DNA of 25,422 nucleotides from Proteobacteria bacterium UBA1148 (GCA_002311835.1 DBZY01000083.1:207-25628), one strand, 5' to 3'; positions 7,734-15,965 are shown, counted from the first letter of the stretch. A program made the numbers and translations. Notes: a model not told the origin generated them from the letters alone.

Positions 7734-7768
7734 GTTGACTCCTTAAGTCTTAACGGTACAACGTGTCG

Positions 7769-9418
7769 CTACTCACGCAGCCCGAACACGAAGAGCCCGT
7801 TGCCGGACGTAGCCGTGACATACTGCTTTCCATCGATTGCGTACGTGATCGGGCCACTAGCAATCATTCCTCCCAAACTCGTTCTCCAAAGGAGCTCGCC
7901 CGTCTCCGCATGCAACGCATAAAAATAACCTTCACGCCCACCTGTAAAAACTATGTTAGACGCCGTAGTCAGGATGCCACTAGTAGTAACATCTGTCATA
8001 TTAAAACGCCACCGCTCCCCACCCGTTCGTGGATCGATCGCAATAACTGCACCAGTACCCTCGGTCTCTGTCCAGTTATTTATGGGCCCTCTAAAAAGAC
8101 TCGGTAAACCCGGCGCGCCTGGATTAGCGTAGGTCGGTCTGCCACCCAAAAATCTCTGCCCTGACAAGTACTCCACCTCCACAGGCCTAAAGACGTGTCC
8201 ACAACCCTCCCAGGCAGAAACATAGAAGAGCTCGGTGTCTGGGCTATACGATGGCGAATACCAATTTGTACCACCCCCAACACAGGGATACGTCGTAGCT
8301 CCTGCAGGCTGAGGTGTCTCAATAGGTCGCCCGCTTTCATCTAGTCCACTCGCCCAATTAACTCGAACGAACGGATTACCTCTGATGAATTCCCCAGTCG
8401 TACGATCAAGAACATAGAAAAAACCATTACGATTACCCCAGAGCATAAGCTTGCCGCTACTGAAGACTCTGGTATCAAGATCAACGAGCACAGGGATCTG
8501 TACTGAGTCATAGTCGTAATCGTCATTTGGCGTAAACTGAAAATACCACTCAAGCTCGCCCGTATCGGCATTAAGTGCAACGACGCTGTCAGAGTAAAGA
8601 TTATCTCCAGGTCTTTGTGCCGGATTCCAGTCAGGCCCAGGATTCCCGATGCCCCAGTAAGTGAGATTAAGTTCAGGATCGTACGATCCGGTAACCCAAA
8701 CTGAGGCGCCACCATGCGCCCATGCATCGCCGCCACCCTCCCACGTTTCATGACCAGGTTCTCCTGGCCCCGGAATTGTGTAGAAACGCCAGGCCTCTTC
8801 ACCGGTGTCCACCTCGTATGCGGAAATAAACCCGCGGACACCATACTCACCACCGGCAACTCCAACCAAAACCTTGTCTTTCACGATTAACGGTGCAAGC
8901 GTCATTGCATAACCAGAATTTGGATCTGCAACAGCAGCCTTCCAGATAGGCTGGCCCGTTACCACATCGATGGCAATCAACTGAGCATCTATCGTCGCCA
9001 TGAATAAGGTCTCACCGAGAATGGCAAGACCTCGGTTCACTCTCCCACAACACGGACGCGACTGGTTCGACGGCGTATATTCATACCGCCAAAAAACTCG
9101 GCCAAGCTTGGCATCCAGGGCGGTCACGGTATTTGGTGCCTCGGTCAGATACATGATGCCATCAACCACGAGCGGGGTAGCCTCAAACTTTTCCAGTGAC
9201 TGTGCTTGAAATACCCACTTCAGTTGCAGATCGTTAACATTCCCAGGCTCAATCTGGTCCAACTCGCTGTGACGATTGCCCGAGTAGTCCCCCGAGTAAG
9301 TGAGCCAGTTATGCGGTTCATCTGCTGCGTTTAGTATCCTCTCAAACGTCACCTGCGCCTGTGCGTTCTGCGCAATCAACAACAGCAAAGGAAGCAAGAG
9401 GACTTTTATTGGTGACAT
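7769..9418 (-). CDS. PQQ-dependent alcohol dehydrogenase-like quinoprotein with lanthanide-type metal site
   Basis: This periplasmic eight-bladed quinoprotein of the methanol/ethanol dehydrogenase family would oxidise an alcohol or aldehyde and pass electrons to cytochrome c. Its 549 residues begin with a signal peptide cleaved at A21, leaving Gln22. The vicinal disulfide C123-C124 is present, as is metal ligand E191 in AGGEYGVRG and N259 in GIGNPGP. The catalytic region reads D302-Y303-D304. The second Asp matches the extra ligand of lanthanide-dependent XoxF/ExaF enzymes, where calcium enzymes have Ala. There is no C-terminal haem domain, so the neighbouring cytochrome probably takes its place. 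Its ATG overlaps that gene's stop as TAATG. The substrate cannot be inferred with confidence; at 549 residues it is slightly short for the family. Confidence 0.93.
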   Translation of the reverse strand: MSPIKVLLLPLLLLIAQNAQAQVTFERILNAADEPHNWLTYSGDYSGNRHSELDQIEPGNVNDLQLKWVFQAQSLEKFEATPLVVDGIMYLTEAPNTVTALDAKLGRVFWRYEYTPSNQSRPCCGRVNRGLAILGETLFMATIDAQLIAIDVVTGQPIWKAAVADPNSGYAMTLAPLIVKDKVLVGVAGGEYGVRGFISAYEVDTGEEAWRFYTIPGPGEPGHETWEGGGDAWAHGGASVWVTGSYDPELNLTYWGIGNPGPDWNPAQRPGDNLYSDSVVALNADTGELEWYFQFTPNDDYDYDSVQIPVLVDLDTRVFSSGKLMLWGNRNGFFYVLDRTTGEFIRGNPFVRVNWASGLDESGRPIETPQPAGATTYPCVGGGTNWYSPSYSPDTELFYVSAWEGCGHVFRPVEVEYLSGQRFLGGRPTYANPGAPGLPSLFRGPINNWTETEGTGAVIAIDPRTGGERWRFNMTDVTTSGILTTASNIVFTGGREGYFYALHAETGELLWRTSLGGMIASGPITYAIDGKQYVTATSGNGLFVFGLRE

Positions 9419-10200
9419 TAGTTCAACCCCTTCAAAGTTAGCAGGTAGGCTAAAAGATCGGCTCGCTCTTCATCCGTAAGTATTTGTTCATAAACTGGCA
9501 TTGAGGAAGTTGTGAGAATCGTGTATTCAATTAGCCCGGATTTTTCGAGCGACACAAGTCGCTCCTGATCATCAATGAGCTGAACCGTAAACGTATCCTC
9601 GTTAAGGCGGCGACCGTTGATTACAGTTCCATCCTGCATCACCGCCCGCACGGGACGGTTGATCGGTATCAGTGAACCCTCCGTACCTAGAAGAGATCTT
9701 TCGATCTGAGCCGCAGAGCGCATCGCACCGATATTGCTCAACTCTGGTGCAGATCGAGGACCTTGTCCAAACACTCTATGACAGCTCCCGCACTCGCCTT
9801 TCCCCTCGTATAGGGCCTGACCACGAACCGAGTCTCCTAACGTAACCGAACCGAGAGGAACGTTGCTGATGTTGCGAACGTAAGCGACAAGACCCGTGAT
9901 TTCAGAATCAGTATATTCAGTCGGCACCATTGCTGTGCCGGGCAGTCCGTTTCTGATGGTATTTCCGAGATCTCGATCGCTTGGAGAGTTCGGAAATCGT
10001 CCATTGCGGAGATTGATCTGGGGTAGAAGGTCTCCGTTATCACCATGGCAGGTCACACAATGCTCGGCATAAACAGTCGCTCCATACTCGATATCGGTCT
10101 GTTCATATCGGCCCTCATCTTCCTGCGCAGAAAGGTTGCTGCTCGCCATCGCGAATATCAGAACAATGCCCACCACCGATAACCTGAATAATGAATTCAT
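9418..10200 (-). CDS. Two-haem periplasmic cytochrome c, partner of the PQQ dehydrogenase
   Basis: This 260-residue exported cytochrome has a signal peptide cleaved at about A25, leaving Gln26. Two haem-attachment motifs are visible: CVTCH at 48-52 with a candidate axial Met91, and CGSCH at 137-141 with candidate Met234. Between and after the second haem is a beta-rich insert (VMQDGTVINGRRLNEDTF, 187-204) seen in haem-binding proteins of PQQ clusters. I chose the ATG at 10200, which has GAG about 10 bases upstream, over a TTG at 10215. The stop shares its last base with the start of the dehydrogenase (TAATG), so the two are translationally coupled. It probably takes electrons from PQQ, acting like the cytochrome domain of quinohaemoproteins. 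Confidence 0.92.
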   Translation of the reverse strand: MNSLFRLSVVGIVLIFAMASSNLSAQEDEGRYEQTDIEYGATVYAEHCVTCHGDNGDLLPQINLRNGRFPNSPSDRDLGNTIRNGLPGTAMVPTEYTDSEITGLVAYVRNISNVPLGSVTLGDSVRGQALYEGKGECGSCHRVFGQGPRSAPELSNIGAMRSAAQIERSLLGTEGSLIPINRPVRAVMQDGTVINGRRLNEDTFTVQLIDDQERLVSLEKSGLIEYTILTTSSMPVYEQILTDEERADLLAYLLTLKGLN

Positions 10201-10238
10201 AATTCTTAATCTCAAAAAAATATGTATCGCCCCAAAAT

Positions 10239-10270
10239 GATCCCAGCTAGATTCTACCTAAGATGGGATC
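10239..10270. repeat. Inverted repeat upstream of the cytochrome-PQQ operon
   Basis: GATCCCA at 10239-10245 is the reverse complement of TGGGATC at 10264-10270, with an 18-base spacer. It lies 39-70 bases upstream of the cytochrome start, where an operator or leader hairpin could act. There is no T-tract, so it is not a clear terminator. The spacer contains TAGAAT (minus strand), which resembles a -10 box. Confidence 0.4.
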
Positions 10271-10331
10271 GAAATCTCCTAAAGATCACTAGGAATTACT
10301 CCCTCGGAAAGCACGTCAAAGACTGAACTTA

Positions 10332-11183
10332 TTAGTGTTCTTCTTCAGCCCCCTCAATCGCTGCGACGCCACCGCCTAGAGTCTCTAAAGATCTCTGCAC
10401 ACCTAAACGTAACAGATTCGTATCTGTCGGCCCCTGAAAAAATAGAAACCCGTCGCGCTCACGCCAAGCCTGTGGACCCCCCAAAGCTAAACCGGCGTCA
10501 AGAGTTACGTCCCGAACCTCCTCAACCATTGATTCGTAGCGCTCATCACCTTGTCGCAAACCGGAGAAACTACCCAGATCGGTACTTGCAACCATAATCA
10601 CGTCAACACCCTCAACGGCAGCTATTTGATCAACAATAGAAACCCCGGTCGGGGCCTCAATCATCGCGACCATCATGATGTTTTCATTTGCGCTATCACG
10701 ATAGTCATCACCCCAAAGGGCGCGATACTGGCCGTTGCCCTGGCTCCGAACACCAATCGGCGGGTACTTCGCATACTGTACAGCCGCACTAATCTTTTCC
10801 GTCGTATCAACGAGCGGAATGATGATGCCCAGCACGCCAATGTCCGTTGCCTTCTGAATGTCTCCTGCAGTTGCATCTGGCACACGCATAAAGGGAATGG
10901 CTGGTGCATCTCGACATGCCCATATCATGCGAGCGACTTCTTGATAGCTCAACGGACTATGCTGCATCTCGATCCAAAGAAAATCGTAGCCTGAGTTAGC
11001 CATAGCGCAATACACATCGGGATCGGACGAAGTCACTGTACCGCCTATGACCTGCTCGCCCCGAGCAAGCTTTTCTTTCACAGTGTTATAGATACGGGGC
11101 TGTTGCGCCTGTGACACCTGTATAAAAGCCAGCCACATTGCAACGAGAGTGACAGTACCGCTGATGAGGCGCTGAATCCCCAT
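10332..11183 (-). CDS. HpcH/HpaI-family aldolase with a signal peptide
   Basis: This class II aldolase belongs to the family of 4-hydroxy-2-oxo-heptanedioate and 2-keto-3-deoxy-rhamnonate aldolases. The family reversibly cleaves 2-keto-3-deoxy acids to pyruvate and an aldehyde. The domain covers about residues 32-265. Key residues appear conserved: H75 in IEMQHSP, R100, the metal ligands E176 in MIEAPTG and D202 in STDLGSF, and GVRSQG at 144-149. It is odd in having a clear N-terminal signal peptide with cleavage at SQA26, leaving Gln27, because family members are normally cytoplasmic. AGGAG precedes the ATG. It is 131 bp upstream of the cytochrome gene on the same strand. A periplasmic substrate produced or consumed by the PQQ enzyme is an attractive but unproven link. 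Confidence 0.9.
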   Translation of the reverse strand: MGIQRLISGTVTLVAMWLAFIQVSQAQQPRIYNTVKEKLARGEQVIGGTVTSSDPDVYCAMANSGYDFLWIEMQHSPLSYQEVARMIWACRDAPAIPFMRVPDATAGDIQKATDIGVLGIIIPLVDTTEKISAAVQYAKYPPIGVRSQGNGQYRALWGDDYRDSANENIMMVAMIEAPTGVSIVDQIAAVEGVDVIMVASTDLGSFSGLRQGDERYESMVEEVRDVTLDAGLALGGPQAWRERDGFLFFQGPTDTNLLRLGVQRSLETLGGGVAAIEGAEEEH

Positions 11184-11269
11184 AATCGTCTCCTAGTAAA
11201 CTTATTGTTCTGATTCTACCCGGATCAGGTTAAATACCCCTGCAAATATCCAAGTTGCTTTAGCTGTCT

Positions 11270-11359
11270 TTAGTCGAGGTACGGTTCAAGGGCTTCCTTC
11301 CACAACTGATTACCTCTTTCGTTCAAGTGGAGTCCATCCGCAACAAAAAAATTCAGGCA
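11270..11359 (-). pseudogene. Remnant of an SGNH/GDSL hydrolase C-terminus
   Basis: In the spacer between two genes, the minus strand encodes about 29 residues ending at a TAA at 11270-11272. The residues include VADGLHLNERGNQLW and end ALEPYLD. The D-G-L-H-L-N block is the catalytic Asp-His segment (block V) of SGNH/GDSL lipases and esterases, and the following G-x-x-x-W and L-x-P-Y-L pattern matches their C-terminal helix. An in-frame TAG lies directly upstream at 11360-11362, and the rest of the enzyme (normally about 200 residues, including the GDS nucleophile block) is absent. It therefore looks like a deletion relic. I see nothing else in the rest of this 192-bp spacer apart from the ribosome-binding site of the aldolase gene. 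Confidence 0.7.
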
Positions 11360-11375
11360 CTACTTTATTAAAGAG

Positions 11376-12383
11376 TCACCCAGGCCGACAATCAAACGGT
11401 TTAACCGTCTCGCCCAAATCTAATCTTTCCATATAGACAGTTGCTGACTCGGTAAAGGTTGCAGGATCTGTAATTGTCATCGTGTACTTGATGCTTGTCC
11501 TGTCTTCACTCAACGTGAATTCTTCTCTGACCTCTATAGCCTCACTCTGTGGTGTACCCAGATCATCAAAATAAGGGAATCTGATACGATCCGTGTCGAC
11601 AATGAGTGTGTCGCCTTCCCAATATCCTACTGAATACCCTGACGGAGTTGCAGATACGCTAACAGGCGTTTCTTCAACATCCATATGAATCGTCCGGACG
11701 GTATCCATGTACTCAACACGCAAAATGATCTTTGTACCTTCATCGATAAATTCGAACGGAAAAGGCATGCGCATGGAATATGGCATACCGGCTGATTCAC
11801 ACCGCACCATGAAATTGTCTAAATCGTTCCATTCCGCGCGTGCCTCTAGAGCCTCTTTAGTGAAAGAAAAATTAAATTGCTCGCCATATACGTAATTAAT
11901 ACTCCAGACACGAAAAATGCCGCCGTCTACTGCGTTCGCGACTTCCGAGCTAGCAACCTCAGAACTCCATTGCTCGAGACCACCAACGTGATCCCCTGAC
12001 CAGTAAGGCCCAGCATTTGCAGCAAGTACAACCTCATCGCCGTTGGGAAGTAGCACGTTAATCGCAAGCAGATTTCTCGATCGTCGAGTTGATAGTCGGC
12101 CAGCTACCCTGATTTGATCCCCGATTCTAAAAAGCTGACTTGAAACCCCCATTCTAGACATCACATAGGGTGAACTCCATGACTCTACTTCCCAAATCTC
12201 CCGTTCCCCCGTACGGGTCTCTACCATCAATGTGAAGCCCGCATGGGGATTTCGCCAGATTAGCTCCAGAAGCTCGCCATTAATCTCCTGAATCTCCTCA
12301 GAATAATGGGCTCGCGAATGATGCGCATATGAGAGAAGAGGAGAAAAGGCCAGTAGCCCTAACAAGGTAATTATTAGTTTCAT
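11376..12383 (-). CDS. Exported DUF6152-like protein fused to the WEGDTLVVET domain (paralogue 2)
   Basis: This 335-residue protein has a signal peptide ending S-Y-A20, so the mature chain would start H21-H22. In the DUF6152-like domain WRNPH gives H47 and IWEVE gives W64 and E67. The second domain has GIFRVW at 155-160, C195-x3-GMP, VRTIHMD at 229-235, GYWEGDTLIVDT at 253-264, a variant of the LVERF block (VREEFT) and a terminal C332. I prefer the ATG at 12383 with GGGAGGG upstream over a GTG 18 bases earlier. The gene stop lies just upstream of the hydrolase relic. It differs strongly from its paralogues in sequence, so this is an old duplication. Function unknown. Confidence 0.85.
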   Translation of the reverse strand: MKLIITLLGLLAFSPLLSYAHHSRAHYSEEIQEINGELLELIWRNPHAGFTLMVETRTGEREIWEVESWSSPYVMSRMGVSSQLFRIGDQIRVAGRLSTRRSRNLLAINVLLPNGDEVVLAANAGPYWSGDHVGGLEQWSSEVASSEVANAVDGGIFRVWSINYVYGEQFNFSFTKEALEARAEWNDLDNFMVRCESAGMPYSMRMPFPFEFIDEGTKIILRVEYMDTVRTIHMDVEETPVSVSATPSGYSVGYWEGDTLIVDTDRIRFPYFDDLGTPQSEAIEVREEFTLSEDRTSIKYTMTITDPATFTESATVYMERLDLGETVKPFDCRPG

Positions 12384-12472
12384 ACCCTCCCTTAACGACA
12401 CAACCCCGTCATCTGAATACTACCCGTAAACTTTACTCATGGAACACGTGGAACGTTCTAACACGGTGGTAT

Positions 12473-13264
12473 TTATTCGTTTTTCGATACCAGTTCAATC
12501 TCGTAGAGTCTTGGCCAATTCTTACCAGTAACAAATAGCCGTTCTGACTCTGAATCAAAAGCTATTCCGTTCAGTACATCTTCACTACCTCTCTGAGAAC
12601 GGGGATAGATTCCGTCCAAAACCACCCAGCCCATAACTTTACCGCTCGTTGGTGATATACGAGCGATTCGGTCCTGAAACCAAATGTTGGCCCAAATCTC
12701 CCCGCGAACAAACTCAAGTTCGTTAAGCTGGCCTAGACGTTGATCTGGGTCGAATACCGTAACACGCCTGACGACTGCCAACGTTTCAGGGTCCAGGAAC
12801 TGGAGTTCTGACGACCCATTACTGACGATCAATTGCTCCCCGTCGTGGGTCAGTCCCCAGCCCTCCCCATCTAGCCGAAATGTTTTTAGAAGCCTAAGTG
12901 TCTCCAAGTCATAAACGAATCCGAGACGGCTTTTCCAAGTGAGTTGATAAAGACGGTCATTAAATACCGTTATCCCCTCTCCAAAGTATTCCGAACGCAG
13001 TGTTGTTTGTCTCTCAATGTTCCCCGTAGATAAATCAACTCGTCTAACTGATGAACTACCGTATTGTCCGGTACCCTCATACAGTTGTCCCTCGTAGATA
13101 GCCAACCCTTGCGTGTAAGCAGTCGGATCATGTGGAAAGCTTGCAACTACATTTGCATCCCACTCATTTACGTCGCCTTCAGGCCGCATTTGAACCCACG
13201 CTAATCCGACGAGGATAAAAAGTGCAAAAACCGTTGCCCCTAGCGTTTTTACCAAGATGGCCAA
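12473..13264 (-). CDS. Glutaminyl-peptide cyclotransferase (glutamine cyclotransferase)
   Basis: This enzyme converts N-terminal Gln of proteins to pyroglutamate, releasing ammonia. The 263-residue protein belongs to the plant/bacterial beta-propeller QC family (PF05096). Residues 1-24 form a leader or membrane anchor, and the propeller follows. Family landmarks are YTQGL at 50-54, YEGTGQYGSSSVR at 62-74 with the Glu that is essential in homologues, EGWGLTHDG, LNELEFVRGEIWANIW, and the closing LNGIAFD and TGKNWPRLYEI. The only usable start in frame is the TTG at 13264, since a stop codon lies five codons before it; the ribosome site (GGAAG) is close. Encoded among many genes whose exported products have Gln at +1, it is likely to act on them. 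Confidence 0.92.
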   Translation of the reverse strand: MAILVKTLGATVFALFILVGLAWVQMRPEGDVNEWDANVVASFPHDPTAYTQGLAIYEGQLYEGTGQYGSSSVRRVDLSTGNIERQTTLRSEYFGEGITVFNDRLYQLTWKSRLGFVYDLETLRLLKTFRLDGEGWGLTHDGEQLIVSNGSSELQFLDPETLAVVRRVTVFDPDQRLGQLNELEFVRGEIWANIWFQDRIARISPTSGKVMGWVVLDGIYPRSQRGSEDVLNGIAFDSESERLFVTGKNWPRLYEIELVSKNE

Positions 13265-13439
13265 GCTCTTCCAATATAATTACTAAACTGTCGCGCCCAG
13301 TTTCGAGTACAAACTAGCATTAATTTATGGTCGTGGTGCAACTAAGTTCACAGGTGAATTCTGCACAATCAGGGCTTAAATCTTCGATTTTTGTAACGAC
13401 CTTGGGTGCACGGTAAGTCAGTCCCGTATTACCGCCGTC

Positions 13440-13838
13440 TCATGGTGTGCCAGTACCGAACGAGCCAACAAACGGCCTACTACCATCAGCAAATGTGATA
13501 TCTCTCCCATTTGCCCTCAAAGACCCGTCCCTAGCCCGAAAACCCTCAACGATAATTTCTATACCGATCGGTAGGGACTCCTGCGTAAAGCCACGCCTAA
13601 ATAGCGCGTTCGGTGGACCGCCTTCGATCATCCAGCGTTCAACCGTACCATCGGGCTTCTGCACGTCGAGATGTAGCCACGAGTGGGGACTGATCCACTC
13701 CATTTTTGCAATCGTCCCTTCCAACTTAACAGGCTGGGTCGCATCGAATTCCGCTGCGAACGCATGATGCGCTAACACTGGCCCAATCGCTAAAAACTGA
13801 CCTATGGCGATAAGACCCATGACGAGATTGGTGCGCAT
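13440..13838 (-). CDS. Stand-alone exported DUF6152 protein (paralogue 3)
   Basis: At 132 residues this is the canonical short form of the family. The signal peptide ends V-L-A23, so the mature chain would start H24-H25. The domain shows EWISPH (H52), W69-x-x-E72, the GPPNALFRRGF segment, VEGFRARDGS and FADGSRPFVG. An excellent AGGGAGG lies 6 bases before the ATG at 13838, which is better than a start 36 bases upstream. It begins 38 bp after the stop of a gene encoding only the second domain of the fused paralogues, so the two may form a complex. The frame stays open for 39 codons after the TGA stop. Function unknown; a metal-binding role is inferred from the His residues. Confidence 0.9.
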   Translation of the reverse strand: MRTNLVMGLIAIGQFLAIGPVLAHHAFAAEFDATQPVKLEGTIAKMEWISPHSWLHLDVQKPDGTVERWMIEGGPPNALFRRGFTQESLPIGIEIIVEGFRARDGSLRANGRDITFADGSRPFVGSFGTGTP

Positions 13839-13876
13839 CAGTACCTCCCTAATCTTTTGCTCCGGTGACACCATAT

Positions 13877-14911
13877 CTATTCATCTGCCGCGATAGAACG
13901 ACCGGCACTGAGAATATTGGACAACGCGTAGTTCCCCTCGTGACAGGCATATTCGTATATCTGCGTATTATCAGGAAGCCTTAAAATGGGAACCACCGCC
14001 GTCCAAGGCATTGTAAATGTCTTCGGGTCATCGACGGTGATCGTATACTCCATTGTATTCGGGCCCACCCTCTGGAAGCGCTCAACCAAGCGTAAGGTGT
14101 CGGACACCCGTGTCCAGATATTGGCCCACTCGTAGTGCATTTTATTGGAAAAATTTATGGTCTCTACGACCAAAGTATCCCCCTCCCAATGTCCAACTGA
14201 GTCACCCAGCCACTGAGGAATACCCCGGTGAGAACCGCCATTAACAGGGATAATGCGCCGGTCCTGATACTCTTCGTGCACAATCGTTACATACCCAGGA
14301 CTCTGCACGATGCGGTTGTGCCCACCGTTGGGACCTTGCCACATTGTGGCGGTCACACCATCGGTTAAACAACGTTCCCCCGTGTCCGGGTCTAAATACG
14401 ACTCGTACGGGCCAATGCCGTAACGAGCAATCGAACGAGTGGCCGCTTGGCGCGCGTCCTCTGTATAAGGCAATCTTCCATTGGGTGGGTCAATAATCAG
14501 TGATGTCTGCCGATATGCTTGCCTAGCCCGCCCATGGTACTGCCAAAAGCTGTTGTACTCATTCCCCCGGATCGGCGATTCTGAAAGCGTACGACGACCA
14601 ACGGCGGCACCTTCAAACCCAGCTAACCGATTTACTGATAACTCCTGCTCAACCCGAGCTATATCCTCGACCTCTTCATCCGTCAAAAAAGCCCGGCCCT
14701 CATGCTCGCTTGGCCGTTCCAAAGGTATCGTTGCCTCATATCTCCACACACCCTGAAGATCTGGATCGCCCCATGCAGTATGGGGTTGCATCCAAGCCTC
14801 CACATTAGTTGGTGTTTCGGGAAACTCCTGTGTAGTAACGACGCTCACCACAGCTCCAATAAGTATCGCTCCCACCAGAATACTCACTACGAAAACACGT
14901 CGTCGCTTCAT
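13877..14911 (-). CDS. Exported GDPDLxGxW / WEGDTLVVET-domain protein (paralogue 4)
   Basis: This 344-residue protein has a very basic N-terminus (K-R-R-R) and a hydrophobic helix at about 7-25, either a signal or an anchor, with a Gln soon after (V-T-T-Q). It lacks the DUF6152-like part and instead has TAWGDPDLQGVW at about 46-57. Shared core elements are SLIIDPPNGRLP, C181 in GERCL, RRIIPVNGG, GHWEGDTLVVET at 240-251, LRLVERF, DPKTFTMPW and a terminal YACHEGNY. I start at the ATG ending at 14911 (GAGGGGG upstream) rather than the adjacent GTG. It follows the next paralogue by 12 bp and precedes the DUF6152 gene by 38 bp. Such proteins are common in some environmental genomes, but I know of no assigned function. 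Confidence 0.82.
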   Translation of the reverse strand: MKRRRVFVVSILVGAILIGAVVSVVTTQEFPETPTNVEAWMQPHTAWGDPDLQGVWRYEATIPLERPSEHEGRAFLTDEEVEDIARVEQELSVNRLAGFEGAAVGRRTLSESPIRGNEYNSFWQYHGRARQAYRQTSLIIDPPNGRLPYTEDARQAATRSIARYGIGPYESYLDPDTGERCLTDGVTATMWQGPNGGHNRIVQSPGYVTIVHEEYQDRRIIPVNGGSHRGIPQWLGDSVGHWEGDTLVVETINFSNKMHYEWANIWTRVSDTLRLVERFQRVGPNTMEYTITVDDPKTFTMPWTAVVPILRLPDNTQIYEYACHEGNYALSNILSAGRSIAADE

Positions 14912-14923
14912 CACAGCCCCCTC

Positions 14924-15844
14924 TTATTCACCTCGTTGCCCGCCCGCGGGATCAAAGACACCAAGCTCGCCGTACATCAGCTGTTCAACGAATTCAACGC
15001 ACTCGTATTCTAACAGCCGCTTGTCGGTTTCAAGACGCCGATACAGAGGCATCTTGATCGTCCAAGGTTCTGTGAACACGTTCGAATCCTCAATAGTAGC
15101 TTCATAAATTAGATGATTTGGGCTGATGGGCGTATAGCGCTCAGTGACATGCAGCGCATCGCTGTGGAAATTTCCGGCTCTATCGAACCAAGTCTGTCCA
15201 TTAAAACCATTCACATCGACCACGAGTGTCTCTCCCTCCCAACGACCGCGCGACCAACCCATCCATGTTGGACCGGGGCTGTTCCCCACATCATCCATAT
15301 GAATGGTGCGGATAGCCCCCGCGAACTCGTAAGCTATCAGAATCTTGTCAACCCCCTGAAGAATCTGAAAGGGATAGGGCATATAGGTGGCGCGAGGCAC
15401 GCCTGGCAAATAACACTTGATCTCTGGATCGCGCTCCAACCAGTTTTCAGCGTTTTCCTGCTTTATGAGCACCGCCCACGGCTGATAGGGGATTTCGTTC
15501 CCCACCACAACACTTTCACCCGCAGGGACCCCACCAACCGCACCCAATGCACGTACTACCGGTGCTGGAAGCTCGCCAGGGGTTGCCCAATCCGTTCCAG
15601 AAGGAGCGGTAGTACTTGGTGGCGCTGGAACCAGCGCTAACGCAGGTCGGGCCGGATGAGCCTGAATATCGTAGTTGGCGGTGTTAAGGGCCTGCCAGAC
15701 CCCATTGAGGTCTGGCCAACCGGACGCTGTACGTGGTGCAACATAGTCTGCAGCCTGGCCCCAAAGCGGTGACCCATAAATCACTAGCACAGCAACAACC
15801 GCAGTTGTGACAGTCACGCTTGATCTTTGAAGCCCCTGCTGCAT
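14924..15844 (-). CDS. Exported WEGDTLVVET-domain protein (paralogue 5)
   Basis: This 306-residue protein has a signal sequence with likely cleavage at LWG29, leaving Gln30 at +1. The mature part opens with RTASGWPDLNGVW (38-50), the equivalent of the G-x-W block. A Pro- and Ala-rich stretch at about 66-105 is unlike the paralogues. The core then follows: C in EIKCYLPGVP, PYPFQIL, IRTIHMD, GRWEGETLVVDV, HSDALHVTERYT, DSNVFTEPW and YECVEF near the C-terminus. I chose the ATG at 15844, which has GGGGGAG about 8 bases upstream, over a TTG 18 bases earlier. It is the first gene of a likely three-gene unit with the next paralogue and the short DUF6152 gene. Function unknown. Confidence 0.82.
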   Translation of the reverse strand: MQQGLQRSSVTVTTAVVAVLVIYGSPLWGQAADYVAPRTASGWPDLNGVWQALNTANYDIQAHPARPALALVPAPPSTTAPSGTDWATPGELPAPVVRALGAVGGVPAGESVVVGNEIPYQPWAVLIKQENAENWLERDPEIKCYLPGVPRATYMPYPFQILQGVDKILIAYEFAGAIRTIHMDDVGNSPGPTWMGWSRGRWEGETLVVDVNGFNGQTWFDRAGNFHSDALHVTERYTPISPNHLIYEATIEDSNVFTEPWTIKMPLYRRLETDKRLLEYECVEFVEQLMYGELGVFDPAGGQRGE

Positions 15845-15965
15845 GTGGTTGCTCCCCCACAACCAGTATCACTCAGGATCTGGTCTAATGACTACCGTAT
15901 TGGTGTAAGGCTCACCTACGTGTTCGGTTGTAACTTCTCGTTATGAGAATAGATCAATTCGTCTT

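Noticed and set aside
8341..8865. 174-codon minus-strand frame inside the PQQ dehydrogenase gene
   Set aside because: It is an out-of-frame shadow of a gene with intact cofactor and metal motifs.
10250..11220. GATTCTACC shared by the spacers upstream of the cytochrome and aldolase genes
   Set aside because: A nine-base match occurs by chance in a window this size, and no -35 box sits at a consistent distance.
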